Part shown: piece after piece, positions 34,560 to 45,450 of the stretch
How positions within the stretch are numbered: position 1 is the stretch's first letter
Layout of the letters: each line of letters begins with the position of its first letter
Assembly (NCBI GenBank): GCA_036250195.1
Contig: JAVHZZ010000005.1
Span: forward strand, 74,759,505-74,823,504
From: Mixophyes australis
Lineage: Eukaryota; Chordata; Amphibia; Anura; Limnodynastidae
DNA length: 64,000 nucleotides
Direction of reading: 5' to 3'
Notes under the pieces: generated by a model
Databases searched by the model: none
What the model was told of the DNA's origin: nothing
The model's input: only the letters and a program-made list of their open reading frames with translations
Position numbers and translations under genes: made by a program

Positions 34560-36414
34560 CGCATCTATCTATCTTGACTGCGTAGTGTGGTGGCCCCGGT
34601 ACACAATTTGGTACCGAGGCCACAATATAATTAAAAAACCTTCCACGTGTCTGAATTCCACCAAACAAGTATCTGGACTGCATAGTGGGGTGGCCCCGGT
34701 ACCCAATTTGATACCGGGGCCACAATACCTCCTCCAAACATGCTACAGACAATTCGTCATTGAGAGACCCCAGACAGACAGGGTCGAAGTGTTATTGTTT
34801 GACTTTGTAAACCCAAAAAAATGTCCCTGTTGCACATAGTCGTGCAATGAAGACTGACTTTTTCATTTAAAGGCACGATCTTTAAAGTGTAGTGTTTGTA
34901 AGTCTAAGTCATATTATACTTTTGGTAAAATTGGTTTATTTTGTTCCTCTTTATGGTAATTAATTAGTAATAGAATTAAAGTAGGAAATAGAATTAAATA
35001 GAACTAAAGTAGGAAATAGAGTGGTATAGAGTTGTAGTGTGGTATAGATAGAGTGGTCCACACAATATAATAATAAAACCCTCCACGTGTCTGAATTCCA
35101 CCAAACAAGTATCTGGACTGCATAGTGTGGTGGCCCCGGTACACAATTTGGTACCGAGGCCACAATATAATTAAAAAACCCTCCACGTGTCTGAATTCCA
35201 CCAAACAAGTATCTGGACTGCATAGTGGGGTGGCCCCGGTACCCAATTTGATACCGGGGCCACAATACCTCCTCCAAACATGCTACAGACAATTCGTCAT
35301 TGAGAGACCCCAGACAGACAGGGTCGAAGTGTTATTGTTTGACTTTGTAAACCCAAAAAAATGTCCCTGTTGCACATAGTCATGCAATGAAGACTGACTT
35401 TTTCATTTAAAGGCACGATCTTTAAAGTGTAGTGTTTGTAAGTCTAAGTCATATTATACTTTTGGTAAAATTGGTTTATTTTGTTCCTCTTTATGGTAAT
35501 TAATTAGTAATAGAATTAAAGTAGGAAATAGAATTAAATAGAATTAAAGTAGGAAATAGAGTGGTATAGAGTTGTAGTGTGGTATAGATAGAGTGGTCCA
35601 CACAATATAATAATAAAACCCTCCACGTGTCTGAATTCCACCAAACAAGTATCTGGACTGCATAGTGTGGTGGCCCCGGTACACAATTTGGTACCGAGGC
35701 CACAATATAATTAAAAAACCCTCCACGTGTCTGAATTCCACCAAACAAGTATCTGGACTGCATAGTGGGGTGGCCCCGGTACCCAATTTGATACCGGGGC
35801 CACAATACCTCCTCCAAACATGCTACAGACAATTCGTCATTGAGAGACCCCAGACAGACAGGGTCGAAGTGTTATTGTTTGACTTTGTAAACCCAAAAAA
35901 ATGTCCCTGTTGCACATAGTCGTGCAATGAAGACTGACTTTTTCATTTAAAGGCACGATCTTTAAAGTGTAGTGTTTGTAAGTCTAAGTCATATTATACT
36001 TTTGGTAAAATTGGTTTATTTTGTTCCTCTTTATGGTAATTAATTAGTAATAGAATTAAAGTAGGAAATAGAATTAAATAGAATTAAAGTAGGAAATAGA
36101 GTGGTATAGAGTTGTAGTGTGGTATAGATAGAGTGGTCCACACAATATAATAATAAAACCCTCCACGTGTCTGAATTCCACCAAACAAGTATCTGGACTG
36201 CATAGTGGGGTGGCCCCGGTACCCAATTTGATACCGGGGCCACAATACCTCCTCCAAACATGCTACAGACAATTCGTCATTGAGAGACCCCAGACAGACA
36301 GGGTCGAAGTGTTATTGTTTGACTTTGTAAACCCAAAAAAATGTCCCTGTTGCACTTGCACATAGTCGTGCAATGAAGACTGACTTTTTCATTTAAAGGC
36401 ACGATCTTTAAAGT
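34560..36414. repeat. 540-bp tandem repeat, 3-4 units
   Basis: The same text recurs at exact 540-bp intervals; for example, GACTTTGTAAACCC is at 34801, 35341 and 35881, then at 36321 in a unit shortened by about 100 bp. Units are almost identical (only a few substitutions seen), so amplification is recent. Each unit contains one or two copies of a sub-repeat with GGCCCCGGTAC and GTACCGAGGCC or TACCGGGGCC arms around AATTTG. This sub-repeat resembles transposase-coding DNA near 39620-39650. Confidence 0.95.
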
Positions 36415-37261
36415 GTCAGAAAGAGAGAGAAGACACAGGAGAGGAGAGTTGTAGCTGGGGACCTGGGGTGGAAGCTCCCAGGCTCCCCCAGCATTGCCTG
36501 GAAGTCTGAGCGTGGTGACTGAGCCAGGGCAAGGAATGTGTGCCCTGGATGAGGGGGAGAACTCCATGCCACTATAGTGAACCCAAGAGAAAGGGGGACA
36601 CTGCACATGGAAGAGGCCCTGGAGTGAGGGCTGCTACAAGAGGCATGGTAGTTGTAGTGTCAGATCCTGAGGCTGAGAGTACACAGAGTGACGTGTCAGA
36701 GCACAGGAGACATTATCCCCGCAGAGGAGGGATGAGCTGCAGTTGAGAGGTACACAGAGTGTGTCAGAGCTGCATGGAGGAGAGGCTGCCTGCCTATTAG
36801 CATCCATGCATGTGCCCCTGCAGAAAGGGTGATCTGCAGTGAGTATGGAGTGCAAGAGACATGTAAATTATGTTATTTAACATCTGGATAACATTAAGAA
36901 CTGTGCAGGAGGAGTGATAAGATATTTGCAACCATATTCGTATTTCTCATTAATAACTGTGCTGGAGAGAGTAAGGAGATGTATATATTCTGCAACCATT
37001 ATGATTATCGTGCTGGAGGAAGAGTGTAAATAAAAGTTCAGTTTGTTATAGAGATGGTCTGGCGCCCAAATTATTGTGACTTCTATTACACTGCACCAAA
37101 GTGACATTACCTGTGTCCCACTAACTACAAAGAAACACCTGCATGTGCAGGGACCCCCTGATCATTTACACCCATGCCCATCAGCTAGCCAGGGCTTGAG
37201 AAGGAGGTGCACTGTGTACCCTTTGCACCCCACACTACACACAGTGACAGGGGGTTACATA
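36415..37261 (+). repeat. LTR-like insertion within the hAT arm
   Basis: About 850 bp of unrelated sequence interrupts the repeat arm: the units stop at AAAGTGT near 36416 and a diverged unit resumes at 37262. The block begins TGTCAGAAAG, contains AATAAAAG near 37028, and ends GGGGTTACA. This resembles a TG...CA solo LTR with a poly-A signal. I found no clean target duplication (flanks TAAAG and TAATG), so the class is uncertain. Confidence 0.4.
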
Positions 37262-37560
37262 ATGAGGCCACAATATAATTAAAAAATTGGGCATCAACTG
37301 TCACCGTTGTTTAATATCTGATACACCTAAATATGGACTGCACAGTGGAGTGTCCCCGGTAGTAAATTTGGTGCTGGGGCCACAATACCTCCTCCAACTT
37401 CCAAGTGTAGTGTTTATAAAGACACACAGCGTCGAAGTGTTATTATTAGTTGACTTTCTTAACCCTAAAATTGTCCCTGTTGCAAATATTCGTGCAATGG
37501 ACAGTTACTTTTCTATTGAAAGACTCAAGCTTTCAAGTGTAGTGTTTATAAAATATAAAC
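37262..37560. repeat. diverged unit of the 540-bp repeat
   Basis: It shares the order of landmarks with the 540-bp array: GAGGCCACAATATAATTAAA, a CCCCGGTA palindrome remnant, CACAATACCTCCTCCAA, and AAAATTGTCCCTGTTGCA. Many substitutions separate it from the young units, so it may represent an ancestral form close to the gene. Confidence 0.7.
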
Positions 37561-37788
37561 AACAATACAGTAGTTTTAGAGCACGTCAATACCTCTTGTT
37601 TTAAATTATGACACGGCATTTTACTTTTGGTTTAATTTTTTGTATTTTTTTAAATTTGGTTTTACTTTTTGAACATGGCAAACGACTGTTGATTGGTCAT
37701 ATAATGCAAAAAAAAAAGGTCCAAGATGGAATTGTCCTTGGGCCCTCACACCCACCCTTATGTTGTTGAAATAGGACATGCACACTTT

Positions 37789-37852
37789 AACAAACCAATC
37801 ATTTCAGCGACAGGGCCTACCAAACAACTTTGGCTGAAATGATTGGTTTGTT
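37789..37852. repeat. 20-bp perfect hairpin after the transposase gene
   Basis: AACAAACCAATCATTTCAGC at 37789-37808 is the exact reverse complement of 37833-37852, with a 24-nt loop. It lies about 55 bp beyond the transposase stop, so the transcript's 3' untranslated region could form this stem. It could equally be a transposase-binding site pair. Confidence 0.85.
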
Positions 37853-37907
37853 TGGGCCCCCACACCAAAAAAGCTATTCATCTCTCCCTGTACAGACTAA
37901 ACAGGCT

Positions 37908-40328
37908 CTACTGAGGCAAGATGTCGTCCTCATCCTCAACCTCTGATTCCTCTCCCCCTACAGTGTGTACTTCCTCCTCATCACACATTATCAATTCGTC
38001 CCCGCTGGACTCCACAACCACAGGTCCCTCTGTAGTATCTGGAGGGCAGTGCTGTACTTCATTGAGGAATTGATTATTCATTTTTATAAACATCATTTTT
38101 TCAACGTTGTGAGGAAGCAACCTCCTTCGCCGCTCACTGACCAGGTTCCCCGCTGCACTAAAAACTCTTTCCGAGTACACACTGGAGGGGGGACAACTCA
38201 GGTAAAATAGAGCCAGTTTGTACAGGGGCTTCCAAACTGCCTTTTTTTCCTGCCAGTAACAATATGGACTGTCTGACATGTCTACTTGGATGGTGTCAGC
38301 AAAGTAATCATCCACAATTTTTTCTATTGTCACAGCATCCAATGCAGCGAGAGTAGACATGTCTGCAATGGTTGGCAGGTCCTTCAGTCCGGACCAGATG
38401 TTATCAGCATCCCCGCCAGTGCCTCTTTTGGGAAAACTGAGCTTTTTCCTCGCAGCCATAGATGTGGAAGAAAATGAGGGTGGAGCTGTTGGCATGTCAC
38501 GGTCCTCTTCAGAGGACAATCTCCTGACCAGCAGGTCTTTGCACCGCTGTAGACTTGTGTCCGCCGGAAACAGAGACACAACATACGCTTTAAACCGAGG
38601 ATCGAGCACGGTGGCCAGAATGTATTCCTCTGACTTTAAAAGAGTGACCACCCTCGGATCCTGGCAAAGCGTACGAAGGGCTACATCCACAAGAGCTACA
38701 TGCTTGCTGTAATCGCAATGGCTTACCAGCTCCTCCCTCACTTTCTCCAGCTGCTTCTGCAACAGCCTGATCAGGGGAATGACCTGACTCAAGCTGGCAG
38801 TGTCGGAACTGACTTCTCGTGTGGCAAGTTCAAATGGCTGCAGAACCTTGCACAACACGGAAATCAGTCTCCACTGCGCTTGACTGAGGCGCATCCCCAC
38901 TCCTTTGCCTATGTCGTAGGTGGCTGTGTAGGCCTGAATGGCCTTTTGCTGCTCCTCCATCCTCTGCAGCATATAGAGGGTGGAGTTCCAGCGCGTCACA
39001 ACCTCTTGTTTGAGGTGATGGCAGGGCAGGTTCAAGCTTTTTTGATGTGCCTCTAGTCTGCGGTAGGCACTGGCTGAATGCCGAAAGTGTCCAGCAATTT
39101 TGCGGGCCACCGCAAGCATCTCCTGCACACCCCTGTCACTCTTGAGGTAATGCTGCACCACCAAATTAATGGTGTGGGCAAAACATGGGACGTGATGGAA
39201 ATTGCCCATATTTAATGCCCGCACAATGTTACTGGCATTGTCTGACACCACAAATCCCCATGAGAGTCTAAGTGGGGTAAGCCACTGGGAGATAATTTCC
39301 CTCATTTTCTCTAATATGTTGTCAGCGTTGTGCCTCTTATTAAAGCCTGTAATGCACAATGTTGCCTGCCTTTGCATGAGCAGCCATTTTGTAGATGCTG
39401 CTACTGATGCAGCTGTTGCTGTTGCTGCGGAAGGGGATGCATCTACCCAGTGGGCTGTCACAGTCATATAGTCCTTCGTTTGCCCAGAACCACTTGTCCA
39501 CATGTCCGTGGTTAAGTGCACAGTGGGTACAACCGCATTTTTAAGAGCACTGAGGACACTTGATCGTACTTCTCTGTACATTTTTGGTATCGCCTGCCTA
39601 GTGAAGTGGAATCTCGAGGGGATTTGGTACCGGGGACACAATACCTCCATCAACCCTCTAAATCCCACTCCACTGATGGCGGACACCGGGCGCACGTCTA
39701 ACACCAACATTGCAGTTACAGCCGTAGTTATACGCTTTGCAATAGGGTGACTACTATCGTATTTGGTGGTCATGGCAAACGACTGTTGGACGGTCAATTG
39801 TTTGGTGAAAGACTTAGCGGTCTTACGACTTCCCCTCTGGGAAGATGACCGACTAACAGCAGCAACAGCAGCAGTGGCAGTAGTAGGCGTACCGCTGCAG
39901 GATTCCTCGGATGAATCCCGTATTGAGGAGGACTCAGTCTGGCTGCTGACTTGGGCTGCAGGACTGAATCTGATGGAGATTGTGGAGGAAGTTGACGAGG
40001 AGGGTGTTGCTGGTGTGTATCCAACTGGACCACGGGATTTAGGTGTCCCTGTACCGATGAGGGTCCTAGCCCCAGTTCCTGAACTAACCACTGAACTATG
40101 AAGGTTATTCAGGTGACGTATAAGGGAGGATGTTCCTAGGTGGGCAAGATCCTTACCCCTGCTTATTTGAGCTTTACATAAGCTACATATTGCCATACAT
40201 TGGTTGTCTGGATTTGGATAAAAATAACTCCAGACCGAAGAGGTGCATTTTTTGGTCTTCTGACCAGGCATGACGATGGGCTTTTTCATCCCATGGACAT
40301 CAGCTGTTTCCCCCCCCTGGTGCCTCAT
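37908..40328 (-). CDS. hAT transposase with BED zinc finger, 806 codons open
   Basis: Transposase of the surrounding hAT element; hAT enzymes cut and join the element's ends through a DDE active site. An N-terminal BED finger is visible at residues 33-77, with W33, the C48/C51 pair and the H72/H77 pair. A Ser/Thr-rich linker follows to about residue 165. The RNase H-like core carries LTTDMWTS (first Asp), FVVSDNASN (second Asp) and VVTRWNSTLYML. The C-terminal dimerisation region holds PPSSVYSERVFSAAGN, with the catalytic Glu in SER. An acidic tail ends the protein. No stop or frameshift occurs inside the frame. The ATG at 40328 lies just within conserved protein, and coding sequence continues upstream in shifted frames, so the native start is probably near 40904. 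The gene may be active or recently active. Confidence 0.85.
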   Translation of the reverse strand: MRHQGGETADVHGMKKPIVMPGQKTKKCTSSVWSYFYPNPDNQCMAICSLCKAQISRGKDLAHLGTSSLIRHLNNLHSSVVSSGTGARTLIGTGTPKSRGPVGYTPATPSSSTSSTISIRFSPAAQVSSQTESSSIRDSSEESCSGTPTTATAAVAAVSRSSSQRGSRKTAKSFTKQLTVQQSFAMTTKYDSSHPIAKRITTAVTAMLVLDVRPVSAISGVGFRGLMEVLCPRYQIPSRFHFTRQAIPKMYREVRSSVLSALKNAVVPTVHLTTDMWTSGSGQTKDYMTVTAHWVDASPSAATATAASVAASTKWLLMQRQATLCITGFNKRHNADNILEKMREIISQWLTPLRLSWGFVVSDNASNIVRALNMGNFHHVPCFAHTINLVVQHYLKSDRGVQEMLAVARKIAGHFRHSASAYRRLEAHQKSLNLPCHHLKQEVVTRWNSTLYMLQRMEEQQKAIQAYTATYDIGKGVGMRLSQAQWRLISVLCKVLQPFELATREVSSDTASLSQVIPLIRLLQKQLEKVREELVSHCDYSKHVALVDVALRTLCQDPRVVTLLKSEEYILATVLDPRFKAYVVSLFPADTSLQRCKDLLVRRLSSEEDRDMPTAPPSFSSTSMAARKKLSFPKRGTGGDADNIWSGLKDLPTIADMSTLAALDAVTIEKIVDDYFADTIQVDMSDSPYCYWQEKKAVWKPLYKLALFYLSCPPSSVYSERVFSAAGNLVSERRRRLLPHNVEKMMFIKMNNQFLNEVQHCPPDTTEGPVVVESSGDELIMCDEEEVHTVGGEESEVEDEDDILPQ

Positions 40329-40916
40329 TTACAATAACCACATCACCATCCTCATCATCAAGTTCCTCCACAGCGCCAGCTACATCATCAATAGCCTCCT
40401 CCCGAGCCACCTCTTCCCGTACAGTGATGGGAAGGTCAGGCTTGACAACCACCAACACCCTTGGACTCGCCTTGGGGATTTGTGATAATTTCTCTTTAGA
40501 AGGCAGAGTTGTTTGCTGTTTAGTTGCTGACAGCATAACTCTCTTCAATTTTTTGTGGGGGGGGGAGGAGGAGGAGGGCTAAGATCCGTGGGTGAAGCTG
40601 AACCACTAGTCATGAACACGGGCCAGGGCCTAAGCCGTTCCTTGCCACTCCGTGTCGTAAATGGCATATTGGCAACTTTACGTTTCTCCTCAGATGATTT
40701 TAAGTTTCTCTTTTTGCTACTTTTTCTTAACTTGGGCTTTTTGGATTTTACATGCCCGGTACTACGAGATTGGGCATCGGGCTTGGAAGACGACGTTGAT
40801 GGCATTTCATCGTCTATGTCATGACTAGTGGCAGCAGCTTCAGCATTAGGAGGAAGTGGGTCTTGATCTTTCCCTACTTTATCCTCCAAATTTTTGGTCT
40901 CCATTATATGTAGCAC
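40300..40916 (-). pseudogene. hAT transposase N-terminal extension, frame broken twice
   Basis: Upstream of the 806-codon frame, the segment 40545-40916 encodes KVANMPFTTRSGKERLRP. This matches KIANMPFYTRSDKERMRP in the second hAT at 50.7 kb, so it is genuine coding sequence. It is in the same phase as the main frame. Between them an acidic segment (40300-40548, ending in DDEDGDVVIVNEAPGG) is readable only in another phase. The first switch lies at a run of nine G (plus strand, 40557-40565) and the second at a run of eight C (40310-40317). The two shifts cancel. They may be slippage mutations or homopolymer errors in the assembly. An ATG at about 40904 would be the natural start. Confidence 0.7.
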
Positions 40917-41069
40917 AAGATACTGCAGAATGTGTGAACTTGGTAATATTGCAGTACCAATGGACTTATACTGCTGGATTGGTTTTGCAAATTTGGTTAT
41001 AATTATTATATTTTTTTTTTTTTTAAATTTTTTATTTTTTTTTACTTTTTTCTTATTTTTAAAAAACTT

Positions 41070-41745
41070 GGGAATAGTGGGGAAATAACTATGCCCTTAG
41101 AAGCACAGAGCACAGGACACAGCACCACTGGACTGAACAGGATACGGCACAGGACACAGCAGCACTACGGAACTCAGCAGGACAGAGCACAGGACACAGC
41201 ACCACTGGACTGATACTGCAGAATGTGTGAACTTGGTAATATTGCAGTACCAATGGACTTATACTGCTGGATTGGTTTTGCAAATTTGGTTATAATTATT
41301 ATATTTTTTTTTTTTAAAAAAAATTTTTATTTTTTTTTACTTTTTTTTTATTTTTTAAAAACTTGGGAATAATGGGGAAATAACTATGCCCTTAGAAGCA
41401 CAGAGCACAGGACACAGCACCACTGGACTGAACAGGACACGGCACAGGACCCAGCAGCACTACGGAACTCAGCAGGACAGAGCACAGGACACAGCACCAC
41501 TGGACTGATACTGCAGAATGTGTAAACTTTGTAATATTGCAGTACCACTGGACTTTTACTGCTGAATGTGTGAACTTGGTAATATTGCAGTACCAATGGG
41601 CTTATACTGCAGGATTGGTTGTGAAAATTTTGTGGTAATTAAAAAATATTAAAGTAGTTTTTGGTATTTTTTAAAAAAACTTTTTTTTATTTTTTTAAAC
41701 ACAGGGGAATATTGGGGAAATAACTATGCCCTTAGAAGCACAGAG
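41070..41745. repeat. 295-340-bp tandem repeats in the 5' arm of the hAT
   Basis: The landmark GGGGAAATAACTATGCCC recurs near 41079, 41374 and 41714, each followed by CTTAGAAGCACAGAGCACAG. Units contain poly-T/poly-A tracts and a TACTGCAGAATGTGT block. They lie between the transposase start and the right end, so they are 5' subterminal repeats. Confidence 0.9.
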
Positions 41746-41854
41746 CACAGGACACAGCACCACTGGACTGAACAGGACACAGCACAGGACCCAGCAGCAC
41801 CACTGACCTCAGAAGGACAGAGCACAGCACACAGCACCACTGGACTGATACTGC

Positions 41855-41955
41855 AGAACACAGCACAGCACAGCACAGCACAGCACTAAACAGCACAGCA
41901 CTAAACAGCACAGCACAGCACAGCACTAAACAGCACAGAACTAAACAGCACAGAG
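41855..41955. repeat. CAGCA-rich simple repeat
   Basis: Short units of CAGCACAGCACTAAA type are repeated imperfectly about ten times, close to the right end of the hAT element. Confidence 0.85.
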
Positions 41956-42189
41956 GACCACCTAACACACCCTCCCTCTACCCTGATCAATGCCCGAGTG
42001 AAGATGGCGGCGACTAGCGGGGAATTTATAGGATCCGAGTATCGCGAGATCCGACAACGGGATTATGAGTCAGAGCCTCAGTTTCACTTTTGAATTTGGC
42101 GCCAATACCCGGATCTGTCTCGGATCCGACTCGGATCCGCAACGTTCGGGTGGGCTCGGATTTCATAAATCCGAGTGCGCTCATCTCTA

Positions 42190-43185
42190 CTATTTACATA
42201 TTATTGTGCATTCATTGCATCGCAACAGATTGTAGTGTACAGAAAAAAATACTTACAACCTTCTTCCAATTACTTTATTTTACTTACCCCAAAAACACAT
42301 TGCTGTGCTAATGGACCATATAGCCTCACTAAGTAATGTTTACAATTGGTGGACTTTCAATCTGTGGCATTCAAACTCCGATTTCTGAGTGTAAGTTTGC
42401 AAGCAGAGCTCTCTTATCTCAGCCTGTTTGTTAATATTCACTATTTATTTATTACTTTATTTGTTCCCAATTGTAAAGTGCTAAAGTGCTGTGGAGTATG
42501 CTAAATAAATGTTAATAATCATAAAGATAATTCTCCATTCAGAAGGAGCCAACAAAACTCCAGTCCCAAATTTCCAGCCTGACTTTACCAACATTATGTG
42601 TATCTGGCAAAAACTATATCAGATATAATAAATAAGGCATGTGAGAGTTATAATTAGCACCAAGTCCCAATGTGCACAGAAAAGAGTGTGCATTTTCATC
42701 TTCCATCTTAAAATAAATGGCCCTCAGACAAAGGTTAACATGCTATAATCTATATCCACTTTCATTTCTGCAACACCATCTGCCTTTCACATTAGTAAAT
42801 CAGTGTTGAATAACACCTTTTTTTACTTGAACTAGCATTTCATATTTTACTTTACTATACAGTACATGGTTTTGCTCTCAACCTCATATGAATCCAACCA
42901 ATTCACACCAGAAGATATACAACCATGCCAGTGCTCAACATTGTACAGTATTTTACAGATTCTTTACATGATTTTTCAGATTGTAATTTATGTATATTTC
43001 ATCAGTGTCTCTTGTGTTGACTAAAATGAAGGTGAAAATGCAGGCAATGTAAATGTCCCACAAGAGTCATTCTGACTTAACTATGCATGTCATACAGAAG
43101 TACATTTTGCATAGATTTGAGCAGATCATGGGGCGTTGAAGTGTTGTGGCACACTTCCATCAGTTTAAATAAAAGCTGCAAACAT
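42190..43185. other. LINE-tail-like fragment, otherwise nothing recognised
   Basis: CCCAATTGTAAAGTGCTAAA at 42468 followed by GCTAAATAAATGTTAATAAT near 42500 resembles the 3' end of the L2-type copy near 63525-63560, without the GAT tail. The rest is unassigned. Confidence 0.4.
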
Positions 43186-44523
43186 GGGGTCGTGGCTTGG
43201 ACTCCACGCTGGTAGGACGCGCTGTACCCGAGCTCCGTGGTTATACACCTTAAGACCAGGCTCCCAGGAGAGTTTTCTGCCTAATTCTCCCTCCATCTGG
43301 GCTAGCAACTTGGAGAGTCTGTCTGGCTCTTGACTCAAGGAGATTCGTCTCGGACCTGTATTCCGGCGGCACGCTCGAGACATCGGAGTGTGGCCTTCTC
43401 CAGGCAGCAAGCCAGCGGCTTGTCCGCCCGCACAGCTCCCCGGGACATCCGCCGCAGCCCAGCACTATCTGCGTGACTCCGCTGTCACGGGACTGCCCCG
43501 GCCAGCTCCAAAGTCGGCACCACTCGGAGTCCCCTGCAGAGGGGAGGGCGCAGTTGCCCCGGATCTGTGGGACCAACACTGGCCGTTGGACACCGCCAGT
43601 CTGAAGTGGGTCCCCTGATACCGGCCCGTTTGGAGGACAGCGCCCCTTCAATCGTGAGTAAAAACGGGGTACTGGGTCACCACTACTGCAAATTACAGCG
43701 ATATTAACCCTCTGCAGCAGCTATAAGAGAGTACCTGCGAGGGGGGGGGCGTGGCTCGGAGACTCAGATTTGTACCACTTCTATATATTTCAAGGTACCC
43801 CTCTTGGTTTTTCTCTCCCCCTCCGGAACAAAGCGCCCACTTTCTTGAGGCTTACCATCGCCTCGCTGCGGGGCCCCCCCTGCTGATAGAAGCAAAACGC
43901 AGCCCTCTGATTACCCAAGCAGGAGCGACACAGCCGCTCGCAAAATCCGGCTTTACTGCTGACACCTGCTACAGGCTCGCCTCTACTAAATCCTACTAAA
44001 TACTACAAAGTAGAGACTGCAAAACTCCCTATCCCAAAGGTTATACTTATACAATAACCTTGGTCTCCAAGGGGTTAATCCCTGTTCCACACAGTCTCTG
44101 TAATTGCTTTTGTCTTCCCTGAAGAGCCCACAGCAATCTCTTAGTGGCAGCACTGAAAACAACTACTGACTTCCATTCAAGCCCATTTTGGTTGCTGAGG
44201 TCATAGCTCCACCTGGTGCTTACTTCCAGTACTACACTGCACTGTCGTGGTCATTCAATATAACAAATTGGAGACTATTCTCTTACGAGACAAGATTTAA
44301 CAATCCACCACCTGTGTTGTGACGATAACCTACCTATGCTGTGCTACCTTCACCACCTGCCTGTATACTTACCGTTCATTATGCAGTAATCTTCAATGCC
44401 CTACCTGGGCCTGATGTGCTCTGTATGATTTTCTAAACTCTACTGTGCAGCACCCTTCGTCTCCCTCAACCTCATCACCCTCCTGCCCTATATACCGTAC
44501 TATATCCTCAACAAAATCAGCAT
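43186..44523 (+). promoter_or_regulatory. probable L1 5' untranslated region
   Basis: GC-rich compared with the flanks and without a supported gene. Two GGGGNCGTGGCTYGG motifs at 43187 and about 43745 may mark two promoter starts or monomers, because G-rich starts are common in L1 5' UTRs. Beyond these 15 bp the two segments are not obviously alike. Confidence 0.35.
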
Positions 44524-45450
44524 GTCGCAGAAGAACAGAAAACCCTCAGGCAACTCTGCCACCTCTAACTTCTTCGGGACTAAAAATAAAGCTTTGCAAG
44601 CCCCTACTGACACCTCAGAAACCTCACTTCTGTCCTCACAATCTGATCTAGATCCTCAGATCCAGGCAATTATGACAAATTTGTTGGAGTGGGTTAAGCC
44701 TTCAAGCAGGAACTCTCAAAGGCAGTGAGTGAACTCAAACTGGAACTCTCCTCCTTGGGTACGCGTACTGACACTCTAGAAACAAAAACTGACGACTTCT
44801 GTCGCTCCCAAGCGACATTTGACAGAGAATTATCCCGTCTAAATGAAGAAGTTGAGCCCTTAAAAGAAAAACAAGAGGACTCTGAAAACCGCTCCAGGCG
44901 TAACAATATTCGAGTCCGTAACGTGATCGAAGATATTTCACCAGCTGAAATTCAACCGTTTCTCAAAGACCTCTTTTTACATCTACTTCCAGGTCTATCA
45001 GATTCTGACTGCATGATGGACCGTGCGCACCGTGCCCTCAGAGCCAGAACAGCCTCTGACCAACCCCAACGTGATATAATTGTGCGCTTCCACTACTACC
45101 ACATCAAAGAGCGTATTCTAACTCACACAAGGAATTCCACTTCAATTTCCTTTCGAGATAGGGACATACAACTCTACCAAGACCTTGCTCCTTCTACTAT
45201 TCAAAAAAAAAGAGCTCTTCAGCCTGTCACCAAGATCCTACGTCAGCACAATATTCGCTACCGCTGGGGATTTCCCTTTCAACTCCAAATCTTTGCGGCA
45301 AACACCACTCACCACGTAAAAACCCTAGACCAAGGCCAGGATATACTAGCCAAACTGAACATTCTTCCCGACTCCAGACAACTATCCAGCGCTACCCTAA
45401 GGCAAGACCGACCTCCACCTCCAAACCCTGAGTGGTCTAAGGTTCCTTGA
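44524..45450 (+). pseudogene. L1 ORF1 protein, one frameshift
   Basis: ORF1p is the nucleic-acid chaperone that coats L1 RNA. The start MSQKNRKPSGNSATSNFFG is at 44524. Near 44700 the reading phase changes once, and the rest runs open to 45450. The second part begins with a coiled-coil-like heptad region (SLGTRTDTLETKTDDF, LNEEVEPLKEKQEDSENRS). It continues into the RRM-type region with RRNNIRVRNVIE, then the C-terminal domain with DRAHRAL and PQRDIIVRFHYYHIKERIL. These are the standard ORF1p landmarks. Apart from the one frameshift the sequence is well preserved. Confidence 0.85.

Larger units (their letters stand above)
33784..42189 (-). mobile_element. complete hAT transposon, 8.4 kb
   Basis: The left end TAGGGATGTGCACCGG and the inverted right end TAGAGATGAGCGCACTCGG resemble each other over the outer bases. 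The perfect 8-bp duplication CTATTTAC lies at 33776-33783 and 42190-42197. Between them sit a long open hAT transposase frame, tandem arrays at both sides, and an inserted LTR-like block. The element is unusually long for a hAT, largely because of the 3' subterminal arrays at 34.1-36.4 kb. The intact target duplication indicates that it has not been rearranged at its edges since insertion. Confidence 0.9.

Noticed and set aside
34402..36272. Repeated minus- and plus-strand frames of 73-116 codons in the 540-bp array
   Set aside because: They recur only because the DNA repeats, have no independent motif beyond weak similarity to a transposase segment, and lack any gene signals.
39794..40101. 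Plus-strand and second minus-strand frames over the transposase gene
   Set aside because: They overlap the 806-codon transposase frame and are shadows of its Ser-rich linker.
43250..43651. 133-codon minus-strand frame in the GC-rich region
   Set aside because: It is antisense to the probable L1 5' untranslated region and shows no motif.
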